The notes under the pieces: generated by a model
Database searches by the model: none
The model's input: only the letters and a program-made list of their open reading frames with translations
Told to the model about the DNA's origin: nothing
Program-made: the position numbers and the translations under genes
Shown: positions 1 to 6,493 of the stretch, piece after piece
Layout: each line of letters opens with the position of its first letter
How positions within the stretch are numbered: the stretch's first letter is position 1
From: Cellvibrionales bacterium UBA2511
GTDB lineage: Bacteria > Pseudomonadota > Gammaproteobacteria > Pseudomonadales > Porticoccaceae
Direction: 5' to 3'
Length of the DNA stretch: 9,726 nt
NCBI GenBank assembly: GCA_002341315.1
Contig: DDNV01000059.1
Span: forward strand, 1-9,726

Positions 1-910
1 GTTGAACATTGGCGTACATGCCTGGTGTCAGGGCACCGTCGGTATTGTCAAAGATGGCCCGCGCCCGGATGGTTCCGCTGGAAATATCCAGTTGATTATC
101 GAAGGCATGGACTTTGCCCCGGTAAACCCGGTCGTCGTTCGCCAATGTCAGTTCTACCGGCATCGACACTGTGTTATCGGCGGTCCGGATTGACTGCAGA
201 TACGTTTGCTCGTCTACATTGAATTCGGCATACAGCTGCTGGTTGGATACCAGTGTTGTCAGTACGGGCGCACTGCCACCGGCTTCCACCAGGTTGCCGA
301 CGGTGAGCTCTGCACGGCTTATCCGGCCTGAAAAAGGCGCCTTGATATGTGCATACTGGAGATCCAGCTCCGTTCTTACCACGGCGCTTTCCGCCTCCCG
401 TATCATCGCGCTGGCTACCTGGTATTCATTTTTCGCTGCATCATAAATACTGTCCGACACCAGTTTCCGCTCGACCAGCTTGCTGGCCCGTGCCAGTTCG
501 TCCCGCGCCAGGGTGGCGCGGGACTCTGCAGAGGCAAGTTGTGCTTTTGCCTGTTGCACGGCGGCTTGATAGGGCCGGGGGTCGATCACAAACAGTAGTT
601 CCCCCCGCTCGACCAGCTGACCATCCTGAAACAGCACTTGCTGAATCTCGCCGCCTACCCGGGGTTTTATCTCGGCGGTATGCACTGCGGTCAGGCGGCC
701 GGCAAAGCGTGTCCAGAGGCGAACGGATTCCAATGTTACCGCTGTAACGGGAACCTGCCTGGCCGGTGGTGCACCTGTTGCCGTCTCGTCACTGGAATAG
801 CCCTGGTGGGGGAAGGCGACGTAATAGATGACCGCCAGCAGGGCCAACAATACAGCGACGGTAGTGCCCGCAGCAAAGCGAGGGTGCTTTTTGCCGGATG
901 TGTCAGGCAT
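1..910 (-). CDS. RND efflux pump periplasmic adaptor subunit (HlyD/AcrA/MexE family), 3' end cut by window edge
   Basis: Membrane fusion protein that links an inner-membrane RND transporter to an outer-membrane channel in drug or solvent efflux. 303 codons are visible with no stop, so the gene continues beyond position 1. The N-terminus has one hydrophobic segment (about residues 14-33) and no lipobox Cys, so it is anchored by a signal-anchor or cleaved signal rather than by lipid. A biotinyl-lipoyl half follows with EIKPRVGGEIQQV (about 80-92) and DGQLVERGELLFVID (about 96-110), then an alpha-helical hairpin rich in Ala, Gln, Arg and Glu (about 114-185), then the second lipoyl half with IKAPFSGRIS (189-198) and VGNLVEAGG. 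The beta-barrel domain starts near 225, and the visible end, LTPGMYANV, is typical of the family. The start ATG (908-910) has GGAG about 6 nt upstream. The transporter gene probably lies past the left edge. The operator next door suggests control by the divergent TetR protein. The family call is firm; the substrate is unknown. Confidence 0.93.
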   Translation of the reverse strand, partial: MPDTSGKKHPRFAAGTTVAVLLALLAVIYYVAFPHQGYSSDETATGAPPARQVPVTAVTLESVRLWTRFAGRLTAVHTAEIKPRVGGEIQQVLFQDGQLVERGELLFVIDPRPYQAAVQQAKAQLASAESRATLARDELARASKLVERKLVSDSIYDAAKNEYQVASAMIREAESAVVRTELDLQYAHIKAPFSGRISRAELTVGNLVEAGGSAPVLTTLVSNQQLYAEFNVDEQTYLQSIRTADNTVSMPVELTLANDDRVYRGKVHAFDNQLDISSGTIRARAIFDNTDGALTPGMYANVQ

Positions 911-981
911 GGTGAGCTCCAGATGTAAGGTGTTAAGCGGCGTCCTGTTGCCGCAGGAGGCTATTTGTTATCTAACAGAGC

Positions 982-1011
982 AGCTTACATACCGGTCGGT
1001 ATGTCCGTCAA
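982..1011 (-). promoter_or_regulatory. Putative sigma-70 promoter of the RND adaptor gene
   Basis: On the minus strand TTGACG (1006-1011) matches the -35 consensus at five of six positions. An 18-nt spacer separates it from TAAGCT (982-987), a weak -10 with three of six matches. The operator occupies the spacer. The -35 is good and the -10 is uncertain. Confidence 0.5.
987..1004. promoter_or_regulatory. TetR-family operator palindrome
   Basis: The 18-bp sequence ACATACCGGTCGGTATGT is an inverted repeat in which 8 of 9 base pairs match; only the central pair differs. Palindromes with ACCGGTCGGT-like cores are common operators of TetR/AcrR repressors that control divergent efflux genes. It fills the spacer between the -35 and -10 of the adaptor promoter, where bound repressor would block RNA polymerase. 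The TetR gene reads away from it about 210 bp off. The pairing with that regulator is inferred from position. Confidence 0.75.
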
Positions 1012-1152
1012 TTGCTGAAATCAAAATAGAGTGCTCGGGGTGTCGTTTTGTATTTGAATAATTTATAGATGTATTTCAACAGGTAAGCGCTGTTGTGTCT
1101 TTGAGGGTTTTCGGGCGCCAGTGGTGTCAGGGGCTTTGCCAGCTAGCATGGG

Positions 1153-1182
1153 TTGCCGGGCAAACCATTAGGTACCTATACT
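1153..1182 (+). promoter_or_regulatory. Putative sigma-70 promoter of the TetR-family gene
   Basis: TTGCCG (1153-1158, four of six -35 matches) and TATACT (1177-1182, five of six -10 matches) are 18 bp apart and sit about 35 bp before the ATG at 1217. No copy of the adaptor operator overlaps this promoter, so autorepression from here is not evident. The ribosome binding site before 1217 is weak. Confidence 0.45.
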
Positions 1183-1216
1183 GTGAAGCCTGACGTCAAC
1201 CTGAAAGATACCTGAT

Positions 1217-1897
1217 ATGTCGTTAACCGAAACCCGGGAGCGCCTGCTGGAAACAGCGCTTGAGCTGATCTGGCAGAGCAATTACAACAGTGTCGGTGTC
1301 AATGAAATCTGCAAACAGGCGGGCGTCACCAAGGGTGCCTTTTACCACCACTTTGATTCGAAGGCGGCCCTGTTCTGTGAGGCCACGGCCTATTACTGGC
1401 AGGTGATAAAAAGTGATCTTGATGCGGTTTTTTCACCGGTCAATACCCCGCTTGAGCAACTTGAAAATCTGGTGCATTTTCTGTTTGTGGCGAAGATGGG
1501 CAATGATCGTGCGGGTATCCGGGGCTGCCCTTTTTACAATGCCGGGGCACAGATTGGCTCCGGTGACGACAAGGTGATCGAAGCGCTCCAGCTGCTGTCG
1601 CAAACCGCGGTAAAATACAACCTGTCACTGGTAAATGCTCTGCAGTCAGCGGGGTATCTCGATGACGGTGTGGATGCCGAACAAACCGCCAGATTGCTCT
1701 ATCACTACATCCACGGCGTGCTCAGTTACGCGCAGGTGCACAGTGATGACGAGGAAATCAAACGCGATCTGCCCACCGGTCTCTACCGGTTGCTGGCACT
1801 GAAAACGGACTACTGGTTTAGCACCAGACCCACCTGGGAGCCACAGCCGGGAGTTTCCCCTCTGGTCGGCGAGATACTGCTGCCAAGGCTCAGATAG
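1217..1897 (+). CDS. TetR/AcrR-family transcriptional repressor, likely regulator of the adjacent RND pump
   Basis: A 226-residue protein, within the usual TetR range although a little long because of a C-terminal tail (about 200-226). The N-terminal DNA-binding domain is typical: TRERLLETALELIWQ (helix 1), then the helix-turn-helix VNEICKQAGVTKGAFYHHF (28-46), and FDSKAALF leading into the ligand domain. The C-terminal domain has GIRGCPFYNAGAQIG (100-114), a Gly-Cys-Pro segment reminiscent of the 'GC' motif in several TetR subfamilies, and a helix with LLYHYIHGVLSYAQVH. Cysteines occur at 32, 54 and 104; whether C104 acts as a redox or electrophile sensor is speculative. It is divergent from the adaptor gene, whose promoter carries a TetR-type operator, which suggests a ligand-released repressor of efflux. 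Its stop lies 10 bp from the stop of the convergent hmuV. The ligand is unknown. Confidence 0.92.
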   Translation: MSLTETRERLLETALELIWQSNYNSVGVNEICKQAGVTKGAFYHHFDSKAALFCEATAYYWQVIKSDLDAVFSPVNTPLEQLENLVHFLFVAKMGNDRAGIRGCPFYNAGAQIGSGDDKVIEALQLLSQTAVKYNLSLVNALQSAGYLDDGVDAEQTARLLYHYIHGVLSYAQVHSDDEEIKRDLPTGLYRLLALKTDYWFSTRPTWEPQPGVSPLVGEILLPRLR

Positions 1898-1907
1898 CCG
1901 CGTACGG

Positions 1908-2684
1908 TTATACAAAAACCGGGATGGACTCCATATGACCGACCAGCTGTGGCCGGTATTCCCAGTGTGCCTCAATGGGATTCTGGGTGAGCACATCACC
2001 GGGTTTCCCCTGTGCGGATAATCTGCCTTCCTTCATCAATACACAATGGTCGCAGTAGCGCAGCACATGGTTGAGATCGTGCAGTACGGCGATGACTGCG
2101 TAACCGCGCTGGCGACATAGTGAGCGGGCCAGTGCCAGTATTCTGTGCTGTTGTTTGAGATCCTGTGCCGAGGTCGGCTCGTCCAGTACCAGTAGTGGGG
2201 GCTGTGTGGCCTGGCTCAGTTGCAGTAGCACTCTGGCCAGGTGAACTCTTTGCTTCTCTCCTCCGGACAGTGATGGAAACGCCCTGCCGATCAGGTGGTG
2301 GCAATCCGTGTCTTTCATCAAAGCGGCCACCTGCTGCCTGCCTTCCTGACGGGACAGGGAAAGTGGAATCATTCCCATGGCAACAATTTCGTCGGCGGTA
2401 AATGAAAAGCCGATCTGGCTGAACTGGGGAAGTGCGGCCAGGTGTCGCGCCCTGTCCAGTGGATCCCACTGGCGCAAGGATCGCTTATAAAAAAGGATGT
2501 CACCGGTGACAGGCAGATCACCGCCGATGGCTCTGAGCAAGGTGGATTTTCCCGACCCGTTTGGACCGGCGACCCCCACCATCATGCCCGTCTCGATACG
2601 CAGTTGCTCAACGGCGAGGTGTGGCACCTTGCCGTGTTGAGAACGGAGATTGGTCAGTTCAAGCATGGTAGGGCCTAGTTCCAT
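1908..2684 (-). CDS. hmuV: Heme ABC transporter ATP-binding protein HmuV (HutD-like)
   Basis: Cytoplasmic ATPase that powers heme import through HmuU. 258 residues, about the usual size. The ATPase motifs are intact: Walker A GPNGSGKS (40-47), Q-loop Gln87 in ALPQ, signature LSGGEKQR (139-146), Walker B LLVLDEPT (164-171) and H-loop His202 in VLHDLNH. LSGGEKQRVHLARVL and the nearby LDEPTSAQD resemble HmuV and other FecE-type importers. It is the last gene of the tonB-exbBD-hmuTUV operon. The chosen ATG (2682-2684) overlaps the end of hmuU by 10 bp; a second ATG at residue 7 (2664-2666) begins MLELTNL, which is closer to the usual HmuV N-terminus, and neither has a strong ribosome binding site. 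Heme rather than siderophore or cobalamin is inferred from the surrounding genes. Confidence 0.93.
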   Translation of the reverse strand: MELGPTMLELTNLRSQHGKVPHLAVEQLRIETGMMVGVAGPNGSGKSTLLRAIGGDLPVTGDILFYKRSLRQWDPLDRARHLAALPQFSQIGFSFTADEIVAMGMIPLSLSRQEGRQQVAALMKDTDCHHLIGRAFPSLSGGEKQRVHLARVLLQLSQATQPPLLVLDEPTSAQDLKQQHRILALARSLCRQRGYAVIAVLHDLNHVLRYCDHCVLMKEGRLSAQGKPGDVLTQNPIEAHWEYRPQLVGHMESIPVFV

Positions 2685-3697
2685 TGACGACGTTGCTGTA
2701 TTAACAGCGCCAGAAAAAAGGGTGCCCCCAGCAGAGCGGTGACCAGACCCACCGGCAGTTCGGCTGGCTGTACCACGAGTCTTGCCATGAGGTCCGCTAC
2801 CAGCAGGAGCAGGGCACCGCAGAGTGCAGAGAGCGGGATCAGGCTGCGGTGGTCAGGCCCGGTCACCAGTCTTACCAAGTGCGGTACCACCAGACCGATA
2901 AAACCAATAATACCGGCGTAGGCGACGGAGATGCCGACCCCAACGGCGACCAGAATAATCAGCTGCCGTTTGAGCCCTTCCACGTTGATACCGAGGTAGC
3001 GGGCCTCACATTCTCCGAGTACCAGTGCATTCAATGCGGACGTCCTCCTTTGGAATGCAATAGCCAGCGCCACAACGGTGAAAAATCCCAGCCACAGGTT
3101 TACCTGACTGGCGCCGGCAAGACTGCCCATCTGCCACAAGCTCAATTGGCGAAGCTTTTCATCGTTTGAAAAGTAGCTGATAAAACCGATGGTCGCACCG
3201 GCAAAGGCGGAGATGGCCACTCCGGCCAACAGCAGTACCAGTACGGAGGTGCCCTGTTTCGAACGGGACAGGCTGTAAACCAGCATTGTGGTGAGCAGGC
3301 CGGCGACAAAAGCACTCACGGGCACGGCCAGAGGACCTATGGAGGCGGGAAAGATCGCAATAGCAACAATAGCGCCGACCGCAGCCCCGGAGGAAACGCC
3401 GATAATGCCGGGGTCTGCCAGTGGGTTGCGAAACAGCCCCTGCATCACGGCGCCACACTGTGCCAGCATGGCGCCGACAAACACAGACAGCAGCAGCCTC
3501 GGCAGTCTCAGCTCAGTGACGACTACCCGCTGGTAATCATCCAGTGTGCTCCAGTGGGTGCCGAACAGGGTATCGCACAGTGCCAGCAGGCTCTCTGTGG
3601 GCGGTAAATCCAGCGCGCCCTGCAGTAGTGACAGCAAGCTGCCGAGGATAATCATGGCAACCAGCGCGATACCGGAGATCATAACGGGAAGTCGCAT
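2675..3697 (-). CDS. hmuU: Heme ABC transporter permease HmuU (FecCD/BtuC family, HutC-like)
   Basis: Inner-membrane permease that as a dimer forms the heme channel with HmuV. 340 residues with about ten hydrophobic segments, normal for FecCD permeases. Family landmarks are present in order: TELRLPRLL (61-69), the GAVMQGLFRNPLADPGIIG block (82-100), LGECEARYLGI (227-237), the GFIGLVVPHLVR block that docks with the ATPase (265-276), and AELPVGLVTALLGAPFFLALL (312-332) at the end. The start ATG shares one base with the hmuT stop (TGATG), so the two are probably translationally coupled. An AAGG about 8 nt upstream can serve as ribosome binding site. Sequence alone cannot separate heme from siderophore permeases; the HmuT partner and the HutXZ neighbours point to heme. 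Confidence 0.93.
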   Translation of the reverse strand: MRLPVMISGIALVAMIILGSLLSLLQGALDLPPTESLLALCDTLFGTHWSTLDDYQRVVVTELRLPRLLLSVFVGAMLAQCGAVMQGLFRNPLADPGIIGVSSGAAVGAIVAIAIFPASIGPLAVPVSAFVAGLLTTMLVYSLSRSKQGTSVLVLLLAGVAISAFAGATIGFISYFSNDEKLRQLSLWQMGSLAGASQVNLWLGFFTVVALAIAFQRRTSALNALVLGECEARYLGINVEGLKRQLIILVAVGVGISVAYAGIIGFIGLVVPHLVRLVTGPDHRSLIPLSALCGALLLLVADLMARLVVQPAELPVGLVTALLGAPFFLALLIQQRRQWN

Positions 3698-4539
3698 CAG
3701 TCCGCCTTTACTGCAAGGGTCAGTTGTCTGGCTTCTTCGATGGACGCCAGGCTCAGTCCTGCGACCAGTGTACTGCCATCAACGGCAATAATGTGCCCGG
3801 AGCGGGCGGCCCGGCTGTGCGCCAGTACCGGATTGTTTTTGAGAAAGCTATCCAGAGCGCGGTCTTTTTCCTGCCCGGCGAGAATGATGATGTCGGGATC
3901 CATGGCCAGCAGGGATTCTGCCGAGACAGTACGGTAATTGGTGAAATCAGCAACATTGCGGCCGCCGGTGAGACGAATGAATGCTTCGCCCGTGGTGCCT
4001 TGACCGGCCAGGCGAAGCCTGGCGGGATCTGTGGCCAGCAGGAAGGCGGCACTGTTGCCCGTTATAGGCTGGCTTTCCAGGGCTAGCAACTGTTGATCCA
4101 GTCTTGCCAGCAAGGGTGCCACTGTTTCAGACAGGCCCAGTGGTCCGGCCACCCGCTGAATATTGTCACGCAATTGCTGTGGATCATCTGGGGAGGGCAA
4201 TTGCAGCAGGGTGACGCCCGCCTGCCTGAGTGCATCAAGTGCGGGTGCCGGACCCATATGTTCACTGCCAATCACCAGCGTGGGTGACAGGCTCAGCAGG
4301 CCTTCTGCGGACAGGTTGCGGTGATAACCGACGATTTCCAGTGGCCGGTAATTCGGTGGCAGGTGGCTGGTGACATCCACGGCAACCAGATACTGGTCTG
4401 CCTGCAACGCAAAGATCAGCTCGGTAGCCAGTGCATCGGTGCTCACCAGCCGTGTGTCGGCCTGTGCCGTGGCAACGATGCCAAATAATACCCAGGCCAA
4501 CAGGGCTGACATCAGGGACGAGCGGAGGAATCTGTTCAT
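3697..4539 (-). CDS. hmuT: Periplasmic heme-binding protein HmuT (HutB-like)
   Basis: Periplasmic receptor that hands heme to HmuUV. 280 residues. A Sec signal peptide is clear: basic start MNRFLR, hydrophobic core about 8-24, and probable cleavage after AQA at 27. The mature part begins with the fold-typical LVSTDALATELIFAL. VGYHRNLSAEG (70-80) matches the segment that in the heme-binding proteins PhuT and ShuT carries the Tyr axial ligand, so Tyr72 is the predicted heme ligand; His73 lies beside it. LSPTLVIGSEHMGP and the later LLAMDPDIIILAG are the usual lobe-core strands. There is no lipobox, so the protein is soluble. Its ATG overlaps the exbD stop as ATGA, with GGAAG about 8 nt upstream. 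Known in the family: heme specificity; inferred here: Tyr72 as ligand. Confidence 0.92.
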   Translation of the reverse strand: MNRFLRSSLMSALLAWVLFGIVATAQADTRLVSTDALATELIFALQADQYLVAVDVTSHLPPNYRPLEIVGYHRNLSAEGLLSLSPTLVIGSEHMGPAPALDALRQAGVTLLQLPSPDDPQQLRDNIQRVAGPLGLSETVAPLLARLDQQLLALESQPITGNSAAFLLATDPARLRLAGQGTTGEAFIRLTGGRNVADFTNYRTVSAESLLAMDPDIIILAGQEKDRALDSFLKNNPVLAHSRAARSGHIIAVDGSTLVAGLSLASIEEARQLTLAVKAD

Positions 4540-4949
4540 GGTTTTGCTTCCATCAGAATTTGGGTGTCGATCATTTGCCGTTCATTTAGCAGCGCCAGCA
4601 GTTTGACCAGCGATTCCACGGATGCGCGGCTGTCGGGGGCGACCGTCACAGGTCGGCTTTGGTCATCCAGCTGGGGCAAAAGTCGGGACTGAAATTCCTG
4701 CCAATGGTTGTAGCGCTGTTCGCCGATACCCCACTGGGGAGAATCCTGATAGAGCGTGATCAGCAGCCGTTGAGGCCCGGCCTCCAGTTCGCTGGCAGGC
4801 TGGTCGGTGTCCGGAATATCCACTGGCAGTGATAGCAGTCGGTGGTTGGCGGTAAGCAGCAGGAACACCACGACGATAAAGATGATGTCGATCAGCGGGG
4901 TCAGTTCCAGTCCTGCTTCCAGCTTGATCTGGCGGGGCGACCGAATCAC
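4536..4949 (-). CDS. exbD: TonB-complex proton channel component ExbD
   Basis: Inner-membrane subunit that with ExbB uses the proton gradient to drive TonB. 137 residues, normal length. A short cytoplasmic N-terminus is followed by one transmembrane helix (about 17-36), LTPLIDIIFIVVVFLLL, with the essential membrane Asp at position 21. A periplasmic domain follows, whose end (RPVTVAPDSRASVESLVKLL) corresponds to the usual 'D..A....V' region. The start codon is GTG (4947-4949), overlapping the exbB stop as GTGA, so translation is probably coupled. The gene reads straight into hmuT with a 4-bp overlap, linking the energy complex to the heme importer. Confidence 0.93.
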   Translation of the reverse strand: MIRSPRQIKLEAGLELTPLIDIIFIVVVFLLLTANHRLLSLPVDIPDTDQPASELEAGPQRLLITLYQDSPQWGIGEQRYNHWQEFQSRLLPQLDDQSRPVTVAPDSRASVESLVKLLALLNERQMIDTQILMEAKP

Positions 4950-5497
4950 GGCAGGGCTCTCATCGAGACGCCATCGAGCTTCAGCAGCTGCAGGTTGATA
5001 AACTGTTCAGTGCCGCTGATCAGCTGGTCGACCCACATATTGAAACCGTGTGCGCCCACCAGTGCCGGTACCGCAATGATCAGCCCGGCGGCGGTTGTCT
5101 TCATGGCGATCCCCAGCCCGCCGGCAAGCATGGCGGGCTCAATGGGACCCCGCTGTGCTCCCAGAGTGTCAAAGACCTGTATCAGTCCAACCACTGTACC
5201 CAGCAGTCCCAATAGTGGCGATAGCAGGGCGAGTATCTGCAGTAGCCGGATGCCGCTTGCCAGCCGCCGTTGTCGGTGTTGCAGCCACACGGCAGCAATT
5301 TCCTGCTGGATATGTTTTGGCTGTCCAGCGTGTCCTGTCATGACGGTCAGGCCGTCTTGCCTGAGTTTGCCGCGCACGGTTGTGTAACCAATCACAACCA
5401 GCCGTTCTGTCAGGATGATCAATGACAGTAGCGCACACAGCGAGAGCGGATATGCCATTGGGCCAAGTTGTTGTTCAAGCAGTGTCATTAGACTCAT
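4946..5497 (-). CDS. exbB: TonB-complex proton channel component ExbB (MotA/TolQ/ExbB family)
   Basis: Inner-membrane scaffold of the TonB motor. 183 residues, a short ExbB without the long periplasmic N-terminal extension of some homologues. Three transmembrane segments: about 16-37, 82-109 and 128-150, the last two forming the conserved MotA/ExbB core with LLSPLLGLLGTVVGLIQVF and GIAMKTTAAGLIIAVPAL. Thr101 and Thr135 occupy the positions of pore-lining threonines in the family. The start at 5497 lacks a clear ribosome binding site, as does the alternative Met4 at 5488. A perfect palindrome covers the short gap to tonB, so initiation may depend on ribosomes arriving from tonB. Confidence 0.93.
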   Translation of the reverse strand: MSLMTLLEQQLGPMAYPLSLCALLSLIILTERLVVIGYTTVRGKLRQDGLTVMTGHAGQPKHIQQEIAAVWLQHRQRRLASGIRLLQILALLSPLLGLLGTVVGLIQVFDTLGAQRGPIEPAMLAGGLGIAMKTTAAGLIIAVPALVGAHGFNMWVDQLISGTEQFINLQLLKLDGVSMRALP

Positions 5498-5511
5498 GGG
5501 AATTTACGGTT

Positions 5512-5533
5512 TAGGGCCTGTTAACAGGCCCTA
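5512..5533. repeat. Perfect 22-bp palindrome at the tonB-exbB junction
   Basis: The arms TAGGGCCTG and CAGGCCCTA flank a central TTAA (the middle is GTTAAC). All 11 base pairs match. In tonB mRNA it could fold as a 9-bp GC-rich hairpin with a tetraloop. The tonB stop codon TAG (5531-5533) lies inside it. No U-run follows, so it does not look like an intrinsic terminator. It could instead limit readthrough, stabilise mRNA ends or bind a dimeric regulator. Confidence 0.75.
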
Positions 5534-6286
5534 GTGATAGGTTGATTTTTTCAGGGCGAATTGCACCGGAACCCTGACCCTTGATGCGGCGCTCTTGCCG
5601 TTTATCCGATAAGGCATGAACTCCCAGTTGGCAACGGCCTGTAGCGCGGCCTCGTCCAGTACAGCGACTCCCGAACTTTTGCTGATTGACAGCTGACGCT
5701 GTTCGCCCTCGTCGTCGAGCATGATATCCAGCCAGACTGTGCCCTGCTGGCCCCGCTTGCGGGCAACCGTAGGGTAATTGGGCGGTGTTGGTGGCCTGGC
5801 GAACAGGGGTTCGGTGACCAGCGGCGCTGTGTGAATGCCCTGCTGTTTTGGCGACTCAGGATGGCTGGCCACAACGCTTGCCGTATCGTCAAGCTGTTCT
5901 GTGTTGTCCTCTGGTGTGGCGTGTGGCCGCTTAGCTGCCGGTGTTTGTTCCCGAAGTGGTTTTGTTTTTGCAGGTGGATCTAGAGGCGGCTCGGTTACTT
6001 TCTGAGGCTGTTTTTTTTCAGGGGTGCGGGTGACCACTGGCTCTGAAGCAGGGGGCTGTCTGTGCTTTGTTGTGGCAATAGGTTCAACAGCTTTGTGCAT
6101 ACTCTGTTCGCGGCGGAATGAGATCGACACCGCCACTGGCGCGGTGTGAAACGAGGACGCCGATTCAGCAGATGGCGCTTCCGTTGGCGGGACAGTGATT
6201 GCCCAGCTGTGGGCCGCCACAGCCATCACCAGGCCTCCGCTCCGCCATAGCAGTGTTGGCCAGTATTTTTTCAGTGCTTTGCCCAT
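5531..6286 (-). CDS. tonB: Energy transducer TonB
   Basis: Transfers energy from ExbBD to outer-membrane receptors, here most likely the divergent heme receptor. 251 residues, typical. An N-terminal anchor (about 12-32) is followed by a long Pro/Lys/Glu-rich spacer (about 65-167) that spans the periplasm, and then the TonB C-terminal domain (about 168-246) with PPNYPTVARKRGQQGTVWLD, the DEAALQAV helix and the WEFMPYRINGK strand. The anchor is unusual: the SxxxH pattern of E. coli TonB (Ser16, His20) is not reproduced. There is a His at 26, but Ala at the position four before it and an Arg at 15 at the start of the helix. The start ATG (6284-6286) has only a weak ribosome binding site. It is the first gene of the operon and faces a Fur-box-like promoter. 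Confidence 0.93.
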   Translation of the reverse strand: MGKALKKYWPTLLWRSGGLVMAVAAHSWAITVPPTEAPSAESASSFHTAPVAVSISFRREQSMHKAVEPIATTKHRQPPASEPVVTRTPEKKQPQKVTEPPLDPPAKTKPLREQTPAAKRPHATPEDNTEQLDDTASVVASHPESPKQQGIHTAPLVTEPLFARPPTPPNYPTVARKRGQQGTVWLDIMLDDEGEQRQLSISKSSGVAVLDEAALQAVANWEFMPYRINGKSAASRVRVPVQFALKKSTYH

Positions 6287-6317
6287 AACCGAGATGATTC
6301 AAATGTCAGTGGTGCCC

Positions 6318-6346
6318 ATGGTATACAGTCAGTCTCTTTTTGTAAA
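6318..6346 (-). promoter_or_regulatory. Putative sigma-70 promoter of the tonB-exbBD-hmuTUV operon
   Basis: On the minus strand TTTACA (6341-6346; five of six -35 matches) and TACCAT (6318-6323; four of six -10 matches) are separated by exactly 17 bp. Transcription would start near 6311, leaving a leader of about 25 nt before tonB. The -35 lies in the arm of the Fur-like dyad. Confidence 0.5.
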
Positions 6347-6367
6347 TGATAATGATTCGTATTTACA
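6341..6367. promoter_or_regulatory. Fur-box-like dyad shared by both divergent promoters
   Basis: A 27-bp imperfect palindrome centred on position 6354, with 10 of 13 pairs matching. Its ends TGTAAA and TTTACA are the -35 hexamers of the two divergent promoters, and its core TGATAATGATTCGTA resembles the Fur consensus. Counted by eye, 6348-6366 matches 13 of 19 positions of the E. coli consensus, with the left half nearly perfect. Fur with Fe(II) would cover both -35 elements at once. Fur control of heme genes is well established; this particular site is inferred. Confidence 0.75.
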
Positions 6368-6390
6368 TTTGAGGTTGGTGTGTGTAAATT
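6362..6390 (+). promoter_or_regulatory. Putative sigma-70 promoter of the receptor-hutX-hutZ operon
   Basis: TTTACA (6362-6367, five of six -35 matches), a 17-bp spacer and TAAATT (6385-6390, four of six -10 matches). The -35 is the right arm of the Fur-like dyad. Transcription would start near 6397, giving an untranslated leader of about 100 nt before the receptor ATG at 6501. Confidence 0.5.
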
Positions 6391-6469
6391 GCTGTTCCCA
6401 TAGTCAGGTAAGTAGTCGGGTCGGTTAATTTGGTGTCTTGCCAAAAACGTCGCTATCCCGGGTGCAATT

Positions 6470-6493
6470 AGTGATGGGGAACAGTGATGGGGA
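6470..6493 (+). repeat. Tandem duplication of an 11-bp SD/ATG block in the receptor leader
   Basis: AGTGATGGGGA occurs twice with a 13-bp period (6470-6480 and 6483-6493). Each copy has an ATG and a GGGGA Shine-Dalgarno-like run. The first GGGGA is well spaced for the ATG in the second copy (6487). The second (GGGGAG) is well spaced for the receptor ATG at 6501. Confidence 0.8.

Larger units (their letters stand above)
911..1216. other. Divergent intergenic control region between RND adaptor and TetR repressor genes
   Basis: This 306-bp stretch shows no convincing gene. It holds the ribosome binding site, promoter and TetR-type operator of the adaptor gene on the minus strand, and a probable promoter for the repressor on the plus strand. 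These are listed separately. Between about 1020 and 1150 I see nothing I can name. Confidence 0.7.

Noticed and set aside
1169..1178. 10-bp palindrome TAGGTACCTA at the TetR gene promoter as a second operator
   Set aside because: It does not resemble the 987-1004 operator, and a palindrome this short is expected by chance.
1905..1921. CGGTT...AACCG as an intrinsic terminator between tetR and hmuV
   Set aside because: Only a 5-bp stem and no U-run after it on either strand.
2669..2677. TAGGGCCTA near the hmuU-hmuV junction as a second copy of the tonB-exbB palindrome arm
   Set aside because: Only a single short arm with no partner; too short to count as a repeat family.
6299..6319. Short upstream ORF (MGTTDI) ahead of tonB on the minus strand
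   Set aside because: Its ATG overlaps the predicted -10 element, so it lies upstream of the likely transcription start.
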